Assembly (NCBI GenBank): GCA_020310875.1
Contig: CM035407.1
Span: 221,858,496-221,922,495 of the forward strand
Direction: 5' to 3'
Source of the DNA: Ceratopteris richardii
Taxonomy: Eukaryota; Streptophyta; Polypodiopsida; Polypodiales; Pteridaceae
DNA: 64,000 nt
The notes beneath the pieces were generated by a model, which saw only the letters and a program-made list of their open reading frames with translations, had not been told where the DNA came from and did not search any database. Position 1 is the stretch's first letter. Each line of letters begins with the position of its first letter. Below are positions 29,870 to 40,934 of this stretch, piece after piece. The translations under genes were made by a program, and so were the position numbers.

Positions 29870-30520
29870 CTAGCTTCTTCCTTCGTCTTCTGCCCTAGTT
29901 GGCTTGCCTGGATGGGAATTTGGGGGCAAATCTGGTGGTTGCTCTCCTTTTCCTACCCAGATATGCTTCATGCCGGACACTCCTTTCTTCTTGAAATCCC
30001 GTTGTCTATTTGATATAGCAGGTGTCATGTACTGTTGCTCTTGCCAGTGTGGTTGAACTACTACAGATGGTTGAGACTTCGTACAAGAGGGGAGTTTTAG
30101 TGGGTCTTCGATTCTTTTGTTGGAGGCAGCATCCATCTGCATCATAGAGCTTTGGACACACACAACGTCTTCTTCTCTAAGATTAGTCCTAAGAGAATGT
30201 TTGACACCATGATCTATGAACATGCAGTTGTCTAAATTTAATGTAATGCATTGTTCATGAGCCCAAACTTGAAGAAGTTGACTTCTTAGGTTCAAGTTGA
30301 CTGCATGGTCATAGATCCAATCTTGACCCAAGACAAGTGGCTCCGTAAAATCCTAATCTCGACACACTAACATTTTAATTCTCATTGGGACATCCTAAAG
30401 ATAGATGGGAAGCTCTACCTCGCCTAAACAAGGGGTCTCCACACCTCCCAATCCTATGAGATAGGCTTCTATGGGATTGATGTTTAACTGCAAGTCTTGG
30501 CAGTATGAGAGTCTAACTGC
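29870..30520 (-). pseudogene. Retropepsin-like region after gypsy 1 integrase
   Basis: On the minus strand, downstream of the integrase tail, lie features of a second aspartic protease. There is a flap-like GLGGVETPCLGEVELPI near 30,440 and an ILG-type motif EPLVLGQDWIYDHAVN near 30,310-30,350, continuing in a 153-codon frame (29,870-30,331) with no recognised domain in its C-terminal half. The element's normal protease is upstream of RT, so this is either an extra domain or a relic of another element. Fossil. Confidence 0.45.
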
Positions 30521-30521
30521 A

Positions 30522-30986
30522 CTAGTTGGTGCACCTGAGTATCAATGCTTTCATAGTCCTCGCACTCTTTCCTTGTCCTATCTCTATGGTCACAAAGGGA
30601 CGTTGGTCAATTATTTGAGAAGTAGTTATGCTCGATTTTTGGCACATGTCCATGTGATATTTTGGGGCTTTTGAGTTGACATCTAGGCCTAATCGCCTTA
30701 ACTTATTTTGCCTTAGGTGCTCTTTAGCTTCTACCTGTGCTTCTTCTCTAACCCTTACCTCTTCTTCTTTTCTCTTCTTAGCAGTGTTGAGTCTCATTAG
30801 CATATCCTCTCTAAGAGGTTCTTGATACAGCTTGACTCTACATCCACTAATATAGTTTGGCAAGATGTCACCTTCTAGAGTGGCCAACTGAACTCCATCG
30901 CTCGTGGAAATTCTATTAATGATCATGGGTCCGTATCCTCTTTTTTCCAACTTACGGGCATGTTGCTTTAGTGTATAAACCAACAC
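30522..30986 (-). pseudogene. Gypsy 1 integrase C-terminal tail
   Basis: Contains YGPMIINRISTSDGVQLATL and ILPNYISGCRVKLYQEPL, the usual end of plant gypsy polyproteins. A charged, coiled-coil-prone segment follows (NTAKKRKEEEVRVREEAQVE) and then RPFVTIEIGQGKSARTMKAL, which resembles the start of a retropepsin domain and leads into the next region. Confidence 0.7.
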
Positions 30987-31033
30987 GAGAGATCTCCCTC
31001 TTTCAATCCTTTATCCTTAATGTGTGCATCAAA

Positions 31034-32200
31034 TTATGCCTTTTGCCTTTTCTTTGCAACATAGATACCTACTGCCGCTCGTAGCCTTGTCTCACCTAAG
31101 CATTCTAAATCAAAGATCCCAGAGGACAACTCATGTCCATTCCATTGGTGCTCTTGTGCTACCTTTAATGCTGGGATTAGGAAATCTAATGGTAGCACAA
31201 CATTCTCTCCAAAGACCCTCTGAAATGGGTTGGCATTGAGTACCATTTTATAGGCAACCCGGTAAGCCCAAACTACATGATGAAGCTGTTTGTCCCAATC
31301 AGAGCATTTATTATTGACCAGTTTGGTCAATACGTTACATAGGATCTTATTTGTGCTCTCGGCTTGTTCGTTAGCTTGTGGATGATAGGGGGCATACTTC
31401 TTATGTACCACCAAGAATTCTTGGAGCAGATTTTCAATGACTTCATTCAAGAAGTGTGTATCTCTATCACTTACTAACTCTATCGATAATCCATATCTCG
31501 TGAACACATTCTCAAATAAGAACTTAGCTTTCGTTTGAGCATCATTCTTTGTCATGGCTTTCACTTCTACCCACTTGGTAAGCTAATCTGTGGCTACAAT
31601 AATGTACTCTGCATGGGAGTTTCTAGCTGGTGGGTTAATAGGACCTACAAAGTCTATGCCCCACTTTGAGAATGCACGTCCTCCCATCATTGGCCTCAAA
31701 GGAATCTCATCTTTTCTAACCGGATATTGTGCACGTTGGCATGTGTCACATTTCCTCACATAGGTATGTGCATCCATATGAAGAGTGGGCCACCAAAGTC
31801 CTAAGAATAGAATGGCCTTGATTACTCGATCAGGATCAAAGTGTCCACCTGCAACACCACTGTGTGTAGTTTCTAAGACTTTCAAATAGTCTGATTCATG
31901 AACGCACAATCTTAAGTATCCATCCTTGCCTCTTCGGTATAGGTTTTCTCCTACTAAGGCATAGTCTCGAGCCTCTTGCTCCATGCTTCTTCTTCTTCTT
32001 AGACTAGCCTCTTTGGGTAATGTCCCTGATCTCATGAATTCCACCAATGGAGCACTCCAATCTGGAATTAACGACACTTGATAAAGGGTTGCATGTTCCA
32101 CTGGGGGTTTTTCCTTGCACACTCGACAATTCTTAATCCACTCATGTATTTCTTTGTCCATGCTAGGCCAATATACTCCTAAATGTTTCAGATTCTGCAA
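31034..32200 (-). pseudogene. Gypsy 1 integrase
   Basis: 31,583-32,200 holds LGVYWPSMDKEIHEWIKNCR (end of the first zinc module), then a second module: YALVGENLYRRGKDGYLRLC, VLETTHSGVAGGHFDPDRVI, LWWPTLHMDAHTYVRKCDTC. The catalytic core starts with WGIDFVGPINPPARNSHAEY and continues at 31,034-31,564 (FENVFTRYGLSIELVSDRDT, YAPYHPQANEQAESTNKIL). The H2C2 module is present twice, separated by about 100 residues. Fossil. Confidence 0.85.
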
Positions 32201-32985
32201 TGTTCGTTCTTAGAATAGTGATTTCCTAGCAATCCTTCATGAGCTTGTTGCAACCAACTACTATGTTCATCGTCCTCAACACAACAAGCTAGTACACCCT
32301 CTGTATCTTGTTTGTACATGCTGCCTGCCAATATGTGATATTTTTGTGATTTTACAATTTCTTCTTGTGATGTTTTCACATTCTTATTTGCCGGTCCAAA
32401 GGTTAGGACCGGTACCAACTTATTTGTCCATTTAGGAACAACTTCTAAATTGAACACATAAGCATCACGTAGTTCATCAGACACTCCTTGTGGTGACTCT
32501 CCTGGAGTGATGCAAGAAAGGTGATCTGCCCGGAGGTGGGTTCTACCTTTTCTAACAACAACTTCAAAGTCATATTCCATTAGCAAGAGGAACCATCTTA
32601 GTAGACATCCTGTATTGCAAGGTTTATTGACCAAATATAACAAAGCTTGATGATCAGTGAAAAACTTGAATTTGTTGGCCAATAAGTAGTGTCTAAACTT
32701 CTTCACAGTGTATACCATGCCTAAACCTTCTCTCTCTGTTGTTGTATAATTTTGCATAGCTGTAGTGAGCTGTCTGCTAGCATATGCTATAGGCAAATCT
32801 AGATTTCCTTCACCTATGGGTTGTGCTAGCACACATCCTATGGCATGCTTGGATACATCCACATGGACATGGAATGGCTTATTCCAATCGGGAGTGGTCA
32901 GTATTGGTGTTGTGCACAAACATCTCTTCAGCTCATTGAAGGAATTTTCACATTTGTCATTCCACTCAAAATTTGTCAAAGCCAT
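32188..32985 (-). pseudogene. Gypsy 1 RNase H and first zinc module
   Basis: RNase H-like domain of the RT_RNaseH class: NKPFHVHVDVSKHAIGCVLA, IAYASRQLTTAMQNYTTTER, LANKFKFFTDHQALLYLVNK, EVVVRKGRTHLRADHLSC. After it come YHILAGSMYKQDTEGVLACC and LQQAHEGLLGNHYSKNEH, the start of the first H2C2 module. 265 codons remain open. Confidence 0.87.
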
Positions 32986-33809
32986 GAAGAGGCCTAGCTA
33001 TGATTGCATACATGTGGATAAACCTACCGTAATATCCACAATGGCCCATAAAAGCTTGTACCTCTTTAATGTTCCTTGGCCTTAGCAGCTCTGCTATGGC
33101 TCTAACTTTGTCCTCATCTATTGATATTCCATTCTTAGAAACGATGTGACCCAAGATTTTACCTTGTCGTACCATGAACACACACTTTTTTGGGTTTAGA
33201 CAAACTCAATACTCTCTACACTTGTTGAAGATTTGTCTGAGCTCAGGGATGTGGTATCTTCTTTCTTGGGAATGAGCACATAAATCATCCACATATACTT
33301 CTAAACTCTTTCGCAAGAACTCTTTCAAGACATGGCACATGAGCCTCTGGAATGTTGCAGGTGCATTAGTGAGCCCAAATGGCATCACACGAAATGCAAA
33401 GATTCCCCATTCTGTGGCAAATGCCATTTTGTGTTGATCTTCTAGGGCAATGGCTACTTGGTTGTAACCTGAAAATCCATCAAGAAAGCTATAAACTTCC
33501 TTGCCTGCAACACGCTCCAATAAATGTTCGGTCATTGGAAGTGGATAGCTATCTCTGATGGTAGCAGCATTAACTTTTTTTAAGGTTAATGCACACTCGC
33601 AACTTTCCGTTCTTCTTGAGCACAACAACAATGGGGGACACCCATTCAGTATGCTCAATCTCATGGATGAATCCAGCTTCAATCAACCTATCAATTTCTT
33701 CTTTTATTTTGGCTGCATAAGTGTCATTATATGTGTAGGACTTCTGTTTGGTGGGCTTGGCATTAGCAGTCATTATATGAGAACATATTCTTGGATCTAC
33801 CCCCTTCAA
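32966..33809 (-). pseudogene. Gypsy 1 reverse transcriptase
   Basis: Ty3-class reverse transcriptase in adjoining frames: AAKIKEEIDRLIEAGFIHEI and WVSPIVVVLKKNGKLRVCIN (33,570-33,809), SFLDGFSGYNQVAIALEDQH, FRVMPFGLTNAPATFQRLM and SLEVYVDDLCAHS (33,206-33,682), then the thumb region VSKNGISIDEDKVRAIAELL (32,966-33,181). The YVDD palm motif is present. Fossil. Confidence 0.88.
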
Positions 33810-34603
33810 GTCTCTATAGTGCTATGAAACACGTCCCTATATTCCCTTAATAGAGCTACATGCTCTGCTTCTTCTTTTGCAATTAGGTCATCTCCTATGT
33901 AAGTACATCGCTCTTCGTTCCCTTCAATGGTCACAACAACCTTTTTGGTCTTTTCTTTATTGTAATACATTTCTCCTATGATGGCCTCTCTTTTAGGCAT
34001 TCGTACCAAAATTTTTCGGTCTTCCACTTCGTATTTCTTGAAATTTTCTAGTACTTCAAACAATGATTCCTCCTCTTCTTGTTTCACTGCTTTCGGTTTC
34101 TTTTTCTTTTGACTTCCCTCACTTCCATCCTTTGAATTGATTGTTGTAATGCTTGTGAGAGGTTCTTCTTCTTTTTGGTTAAACACCCCTATGTCTTCTA
34201 GATATTGCTCCTCTGAGTCAAAGTAAGTATCCATCACAATGGATTCTAGGTCATCATCGTTCTCCTCTTCTTCTATGACCTCACTAGGATCACACTCTTC
34301 TAACAAGGGTTGACACATGAACACCAAAATATCATAGCCCTCCTCATCGCAATGAGGTGTCCACTGTTCTTCATTGACAGCAATGTCCATGGTGGCTAAG
34401 TTTTCCGGCCATCCATGAGGCTCAAATTCCTCATCTGGAAAGATCATTGGTGTGTAGGTTGGGTCTCTTACGGGTCTATCTCCTGGCAAAGTTCCTTCTT
34501 CTCTCGCATTTAAGCGTTTTTCCTCTTCCTCTGCGACCTTGCACATCCACAAATGAGTATCTTCATGCAACCAAGATGGGTCAGGTGAACTTCCAGAATG
34601 CAC
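33806..34603 (-). pseudogene. Gypsy 1 acidic linker before RT
   Basis: 265 open codons between protease and RT. Strongly acidic (for example VIEEEENDDDLESIVMDTYF) with FQPHG-like and WTPHCDEEGYDILVFMCQPL segments. The same linker occurs in gypsy 2 (63,177-63,398, WTPHCDEEGYDISVFMCQPL), so it is a conserved part of this family. No known domain recognised. Confidence 0.75.
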
Positions 34604-34642
34604 AGAGATAGAATCTTCTTTTGCTTTGTGGATAGGATTCCA

Positions 34643-35659
34643 CTATAGCGGTGGTACATCTGTGAAGGTATAATCCTTTAGATTGACCTTGGTGGTGACC
34701 CCTAAGTGTTGTAAGTACAAGGAGTTGGTTCCCCAATCCTGTACTATTTGCAATTGCCATAGGAAGGGTCTTCCTAGGATCATCTCATAGACATTTTTTT
34801 TTTCAAAGTCACATATAGCAAAGGTATGTTCAAACTCTACGCCACAAGTGGTTAGAGTTATCCCTTCGAGCAATCCTAGAGGTCTTTCAAAATGACCGAC
34901 TGCCATTTGAAGCTTCATTCTAGTTGGTCTTAATGTGGGTTTGCCCCATCGCTTCCACAAGGAGGTGGTCGCAATTGCAACACCAACACCTGAATCTACG
35001 ATTGCTTTAGTTGTGTAAACCTGGTAGGTGATCGGAAGATAGGTATTACCTTCTTCACCTTCACTCATGTCTCCTATTTTATCAAGAGGTATCTCTGGAA
35101 CTTTTTGCTTAGAGCCTGCTTTTTGCATATTGGAATCAAGTTCTAAAACCTGATCCTTCACATGATTCCATAGCTCAGGTTTTGCTTTGAGCAGCTCTTC
35201 TACAGTGAGATGACATTGAACCTTAGTGTTCTTCACGACATCAGTGTTCCTTGGAACCACTGATTCTTCATGTCTTACTAGTATTGTGGGAGCTCTGATA
35301 TAAAGAGATTCAGATTCCCATGGGCCTGTGAATTGGGGCAACTCTTGTAAAGAATTAGATTCAAAATCTAATCTTTCATCTTCTTGTTGCTCTGTTTGGT
35401 CTCCATAGATAGACGAAATGTCTTGGGAAAATCGTTCGTGAAGATCATCAATTTCAGGAATAGGAGGGGAATTATCCTTCTCTTTGGCCCATTTCTCCTC
35501 TTGTATTTCCCACAAGAACTCTTGAGAGTACTCTTGAATTGAAAGAGGTGTTCCAACATTCGTGGAATTAGGAACATAAGCTTTCATTGGTGGAGAGCTT
35601 TCTCTCTCAGCAACTGGTTGAGCCTGTGGAGGTAAAGAAACCTGCGGCTTGTTTACCAA
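34643..35659 (-). pseudogene. Gypsy 1 protease region
   Basis: A 338-codon frame. The N-terminal part is a Gln/Glu/Pro-rich linker. The C-terminal ~140 residues form a retropepsin-like domain (YQVYTTKAIVDSG, PLGLLEGITLTTCGVEFEHT, YEMILGRPFLWQLQIVQDWG). The corresponding part of gypsy 2 is at 62,484-62,900 with the same motifs. Confidence 0.82.
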
Positions 35660-35789
35660 TTGCTCTAATCTTTCTAGTAAACCCTAGAAATGCAAATCCG
35701 ATTTGACAAAGTTTGTCTGATTGAATGATTGACTGGTCTCAAGCATAGCTTGAGCTAGCTCTACCATTTTCATGTAAATTTTTGTCCGT

Positions 35790-37527
35790 TCAATCTCTAA
35801 ATCTACTATAGGGTAACTCTTGTCTAGGTTTGCAGCTGTAGGCCCTAAACATCATGTCCAAGCCTTCTGGGGTTGGATTTGCAAGAACAGACCCTGGTTG
35901 TGGTCTATTTACAATGGTTGGTGGGGTGGGATGACCTGGTGTGGACAGAGTTTCAGCATGTGAGGGATTCTGTGAGCCAATATCTTTTATTTTTGTTTTT
36001 GCATCTTTCAAGCTTTCTTCTAGTTCAGATAGCTTTTTATTCCACTTGCGATTGGTCTTCTCCCTGGTATCCTTCCAAGTTCTTGTTTTTCGCTTACTAG
36101 GATCTCCTAATTCACTTGACTCTGATTGCTCAGCTACCTTATCCTGTTTTAAGGCTTGTGCTCTAGTGACTGCTTGTATAGGAGCCACATTACTGCTACT
36201 AGCACTTGAATCCACAACTAAGCCTACCACATTAATCGGTGTAACCTTGGGTGCACTAGAGGGGTTTCTTAGGCAATCTCTCAGAAGATGTGTCGCACTC
36301 AGGAAAAAAGGCTTGTATTGTGATGTTGTGACCTTGTCCTAGGGTTGGTGAGTGAGGGCATTCACGAATGAAATGGTCACCCTGGCATCTAAAACATGGT
36401 CCTCTAGGGGCTTGTGGTCTTACTTGTCTCAACTGGGACCTAGGGTTAGGATTTTTATACATGATATTAGAGTATTCAGGCTCCCAATTTTGTTCCATAG
36501 GTGGTGCCTCATATTGATACGAGTAAATCTCACTATGCTCAGGTGACTCTGTGTTATAAGCATGTGGACTACCTACATGGGAGTAGTCAGAACTCTGAGC
36601 ACGTTGTTCATTCTCTAAGATCAGTGGCGTCACTAGCACCAATGCTCTATTAAGGTTCTCCTTTGCCATTGCATATTTAACTAGAATCACATTGGCAAGA
36701 GCTGGTGGTTGGTTTCCAAGGACTGGTGGTGGCCTATATGGTGCCTGATATTGCTGTTGTGGTTGATAATATGGCTGTTGGTATTGGTTCTGATACCTAC
36801 CCTGTTGGTAAGGTTGCTGATAAGTTTGTCTAATAGCCTGCCTATTGTAGGGACAATCTTGAGCCGTATGGTTCATGTATTTCCTCTCGATAGTGCAATA
36901 TGGGGCATTTCTTTCTCTCATGTTCTGGTTTTGCAATGGACAAACATTATCCATGTGGTCCCCTCCGCAAGTATAACATCGATTCAATGAGGTGACTCTT
37001 GGCATTTGTCTATTTTGGACTCCTAGCTTCTTGGCAACCTGATCAACTATCTCATCTATCTCAGTCGAGGTTTTGGAAGTATGACTAGTAGAACAGTTTG
37101 AATCCTTGTAGAGTTTGGACAGTCCTAACTCCTCACCCAAGTTATCTTTTATGTCAATACACATCCGCACACACTCTTCTATGGATCGGGGCTCTTTCAA
37201 GTACACATATGATCTTAACTTGGTGCTCAGTAAGCCATCTAAGAACAAGGCCACTTGTTTGGCAGGTGTGGGTAATTCTGGCACAGGGCATCTTTCTATG
37301 TACTGTCTCAATCTTCTTCCTGCTAGTCGCACTCTTTCTTGGGGTGTTTTCTCAAAGTTGTGGATCAAGGATGATGTGTTATGCCTGATACCACTTTTGG
37401 AAAATTCTACAATGAATTCCTCTAGCAGCTGACCTATCTCTCTATAGTTATGACTGTTTAGAGGTTGAAACCAAGCTAAGGCAGTACCCTTAAGAGTCAA
37501 ACCAAATGCCTCATACTGGGTGAACAA
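35790..37527 (-). pseudogene. Gypsy 1 gag with two zinc knuckles
   Basis: Capsid region near the start: MFTQYEAFGLTLKGTALAWF, FIVEFSKSGIRHN, RRLRQYIERCPVPELPTPAK. Knuckles are CYTCGGDHMDNVC and CFRCQGDHFIREC, both CX2CX3HX4C rather than the common CX2CX4HX4C, with Tyr/Gln/Pro-rich spacer between. 35,790-36,230 continues with a Lys/Glu coiled-coil-like segment (NRKWNKKLSELEESLKDAKT) also present in gypsy 2. The true start lies upstream, since gag-like residues precede the first ATG of this frame. Confidence 0.85.
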
Positions 37528-37833
37528 GTCCTCAACCTATTCAGCTCTCAACACTTGTTTGAACTCGGCCACATGATCATAAGGATCTCCTGCCCCGTCA
37601 AAATAATTCTTCATTGCCTTGATCACTTGAGTGGGTCTAAGGGTTCTTGGGTGCTCTTTGGGTCTAAGCAATGGAAAATCATGTTCAACTCTTTGTTGCC
37701 TATGTGCTCGATGTCTCTCTCTTTCAGGTCTTTCACCCTCATGTCCTGATTGGTGTCTACCCCTAATGTTTGCAAAGCTTACTTCAGGTCCCTCTCTTGT
37801 GCGTTCTCATTGTGCTTCATGAGCCTGTGCTGA

Positions 37834-38502
37834 TCATACACCTTGGTGGCTGTGGGAAATATTAGACGGTGGTGGAGGGAAGATCAATTCACCCTGCCAA
37901 GTATATGTGTGCCTATCATGCTCTGATACCAAGAACATTTTCTCTGATGTGTTATCCAGGTAGACAACTTTGCCTGGTATCTCTGGATCCTTGAACTCGT
38001 AGATGATGACTATGCCCAATTGGCTAGGTTGATCTGACTTGAATCTCCAAAAGGCTTCCTCTGTTTCTCTATTCAAGAATAGTTCTATGCTTTTGTTGTG
38101 TTGAGGGATCCAATCTAGAGTGATCACTCTAGTCAAAACTGACTTGCCTCTAGGAGTCTTGGGTTCTCGTCCTACATCTCCTTGCTCTAGGTCTCCTATC
38201 TCACTCTCAGGAATGACGTTTCCAAACTCATCTGTCCTATCAGATAGGTTGGTGACCACATATATGGTTCCTTCCTTATCAATGTATGAACCTTCTTCAA
38301 ACTTGACTACTGGGTGTTCAAGTCCAAAGGCTTGATCTGGATTTTTGAGTTGCACCACTGATCGCCTTAGGCCATCCTCATAGATGTGAGCACCTAATCG
38401 GTTGGTCTGAATATATTCCAACTGTGTCTTATATGGACCTTCGGGTGTTTGTAGATAGGAAGTTCCTGAGCCACCTGCAGGTTTCCCTATGCTAAAAGAC
38501 AT
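37834..38502 (-). pseudogene. Gypsy 1 pre-gag module
   Basis: A 222-codon frame ahead of gag on the same strand, starting MSFSIGKPAGGSGTSYLQTP. No domain recognised. Its C-terminal part (VIIYEFKDPEIPGKVVYLDN, then FLVSEHDR, ELIFPPPP) has a counterpart ahead of gag in gypsy 2 (TIYELRDPENPSRFTCLD, WLVDEVER, RPIFPP), so it is protein-coding and conserved between two copies. It may be an N-terminal extension of gag or a separate small protein. Fossil. Confidence 0.65.
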
Positions 38503-38860
38503 TTCTAAGTCACTTGTGTCTGAACTTAGTATGTAGGGATAACCACTTAGTTGTTGTGCCCAAGACTTACCAGTATGGTTGACACTAGCCTCAGATTATC
38601 TATTGCTTTGTCTGTCCTTGCCAAGGTGTCTACCAGATCTCAGGTTCATAAGCTTTGTCTTCTAGTCCCAAAATTCCCCTTGGTGTGGTTCAAAATCCTT
38701 TGAAGTCCCCTTGGTTTTCTAGTCCCACCTGAGGGTCAACTTCAAATTAGTCTATCTGAAAATCAATGCAAAAAGCTATAGAGCTCAAAAAATGGACTTT
38801 TGATGAAAAAGTTATGTCAAATCAAGCTCTTGGAGGTCAAAACAGGGAAACAGGCACTTA
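38503..38860. other. Leader or LTR of gypsy 1, unresolved
   Basis: No gene. CTAGTCCCA occurs twice (38,662 and 38,720). It is probably upstream sequence of gypsy 1, but no primer-binding site or LTR edge could be placed. Confidence 0.3.
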
Positions 38861-38865
38861 TGGAA

Positions 38866-39880
38866 AACTCACGATTTTGTGTGAAAATCGTGATTTTGGG
38901 AGGTTTGAAAATCGTGATGCTGAGCTCTTGTGAAAATCGCGATTTTGAAGGATCATGAAAATCACGATGCTGAGCAACCGTGAAAATCACGATTTTGTGC
39001 AATCATGAAAATCGCGATGCTGAGAAATTATGAAAATTGTGATTTTGAGCATGCCCATTTTTTATCGAAAATCGTGAAAAATGCGATTTTGAATGAAAAT
39101 CGTGAAAAATGCGATTTTGAGTGAGAATTGTCAAAAACGCAATTTTGAGAATGATCACAAAATCGCGACTTTGAATGAAAATCATGTTTGGTCAAAATCG
39201 TGTTTTTGACATGAAAATCGCGATTTTGAATGAAAATCGTGTTTGGTCAAAATCGTGTTTTTGGTCTGATTATTGGGATTTTGAGAATGACCAAAAAATC
39301 ACGATTTTCAGTGAAAATCGTGTTCTGAAAATCGTGTTTTGAAAATCACGATTTTGAGCTTTAATGAAAATCGTGTTTTCTGAAAATCGTGAAAATCGTG
39401 TTTTTGGCTGAAAATCGTGATTTGTGAAAATCTCGATTTTGAGCCCACTGAAAATCGAAGTCGTGTTTTACTTGAAAATCGCAATTTTGGCTGAAAATCG
39501 TGTTTCTGAGAATCGTGTTGTGAAAATCGCAATTTTGAGCCTTAATGAAAATCGTGTTGTCTGAAAATTGTGAAAATCATGATTTTGGATGAAAGTCGTG
39601 TTTTTGAAACTCGTGATTTTGGAGCCAACAGAGAATCTTGTTTTCTCAAAATAGTGTCTTTGTCTGAAAATCACGATTTTGCCTCAGAATCGTGTTTTTT
39701 GAGAATCTTAGAGAATCGCGATTTTGAGCACAACCAGAGAATCGCGATTCTAAGAATGACCTCAGAATCGTGTTCTTTTCAGAAAGCTTTCAGGTGGGAA
39801 ATAGAAAATCGCAATTATTTTGAAATTGAATTTCATGAAAATCATGATTTTCAGTCAGAATCGTGTTTTTTGGTAGGAAA
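38866..39880. repeat. Self-complementary ATCGTGAT minisatellite
   Basis: About 1 kb built from variants of GAAAATCGTGATTTTG (also ATCGCGAT and ATCACGAT), each core nearly its own reverse complement, separated by short variable spacers. I count roughly forty AATCG words. Units are not strictly periodic. Open frames on both strands (Phe-Ser-Arg-Asp-rich) are artefacts. It lies just upstream of gypsy 1 on that element's strand and may belong to its leader or LTR. Confidence 0.92.
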
Positions 39881-40636
39881 TTCAAATTTCTGAGCGCTGA
39901 GCAATTGCGAGCTCCATATGTGCAGAATATCGTGAAAAAACACAGGTGCTTGCTCTCCCTTGCACTTCCTAACTCCTTCTCGTACAATAATGCATGAAAG
40001 ATGGTATGAAAATGGTGAAAATGCACTAAAAAACAAGAAATTTCTATGAAGAAGAAGATGGATGAAGATCGTGATGGTGATGATGATGAAGATGAAGAAG
40101 AAGAATCAGAAAATGAACAGAAACGACAGTTTTTTTACCTTCCAATGTCGCAAATCTACGATCTTACCATCACAACGCTCATCCTCGAAGCTCTCTCCCC
40201 GGCAACGACGTGAAAATTTGGTATAGCTCAAGCATAAGCACCAGCTCCTTTACTTGTCAATCCGTGGAGACGTAAGGACCGATGTGAAGACCATGAGCAA
40301 GTGAAGGCACAAGTGCGTGAAAGAAAGCACACAAATATGCACACATATACACACACACGCGCACAAGGTAAGATCAAAGAGAGGAACAATGGAAAGCTTC
40401 AATTACCAAAGAGTTCTCTTACAAAAGCTCTATTCTCTAACAAGCTCAATCTCTAACAAGCTAACCTCAAAAATGAGCTCTCTAGCTCTTTTTATAGTTT
40501 TTGGACTAGTTTTGGCCCTATCCAGACCTAGTGTCCGGCTTAGTTAAAAATTAGGTTCCAGGGCTTATTTGAGGGCTCAAACAAAGTCTAAAAATTATGA
40601 AAATTGGTACGATGGTACTTCTAATACTCATCAACC
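39880..40636. other. Intergenic with GAT/GAA-rich run
   Basis: No gene recognised. A GAAGAAGATGGATGAAGATC-like purine run lies at 40,048-40,115. A short CACA run is at 40,335-40,365. Confidence 0.4.
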
Positions 40637-40934
40637 TTGAGGACTCCTTGACTTGAACAAAATGGAGTTACAAAAATAGGAAATGGTATTTACAATGGTT
40701 TTTAGTGATGAAAATCACTATTTTTATAGGGATTCCTTTTGAAACTTTGACATGTACTTCTTGGATCTCCCTACGTGCTCCTTGACTTGAGGACTCCTTG
40801 ACTTGAACAAAATGGAGTTACAAAAATAGGAAATGGTATTTACAATGGCTTTTAGTGATGAAAATCACTATTTTATAGGGATTCCTTTTGAAAATTTGAC
40901 ATGTACTTCTTGGATCTCCCTACGTGCTCCTTCT
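40637..40934. repeat. Tandem duplication, ~150-bp unit
   Basis: GAGGACTCCTTGACTTGAAC through CTCCCTACGTGCTCCTT occurs twice head to tail (40,637-40,786 and 40,787-40,934) with only a few differences. No coding potential. Confidence 0.9.

Larger units (their letters stand above)
29870..38502 (-). mobile_element. Gypsy 1: Ty3/gypsy element, internal region
   Basis: A long minus-strand Ty3/gypsy element in the order pre-gag module, gag with two zinc knuckles, coiled-coil/linker, protease, reverse transcriptase, RNase H, integrase with two zinc-binding modules, C-terminal tail and a retropepsin-like region. It is broken by a moderate number of interruptions but long frames survive (423, 338 and 265 codons), so it is younger than the relics at 3-8 kb. 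No LTR pair, primer site or target duplication was found by eye, so its true ends are unknown. Gypsy 2 at the right edge of the window is the same family on the other strand. Confidence 0.88.

Noticed and set aside
37916-37932. Minus-strand TTGGTATCAGAGCAT, a perfect copia-type primer-binding site
   Set aside because: It lies inside the pre-gag frame (FLVSEH), and the aligned position in gypsy 2 keeps the protein pattern but not the site, so it is most likely chance.
38817-39893. Open frames rich in Phe-Ser-Arg-Asp on both strands
   Set aside because: They arise from the ATCGTGAT repeat, have biased composition and appear in all frames.
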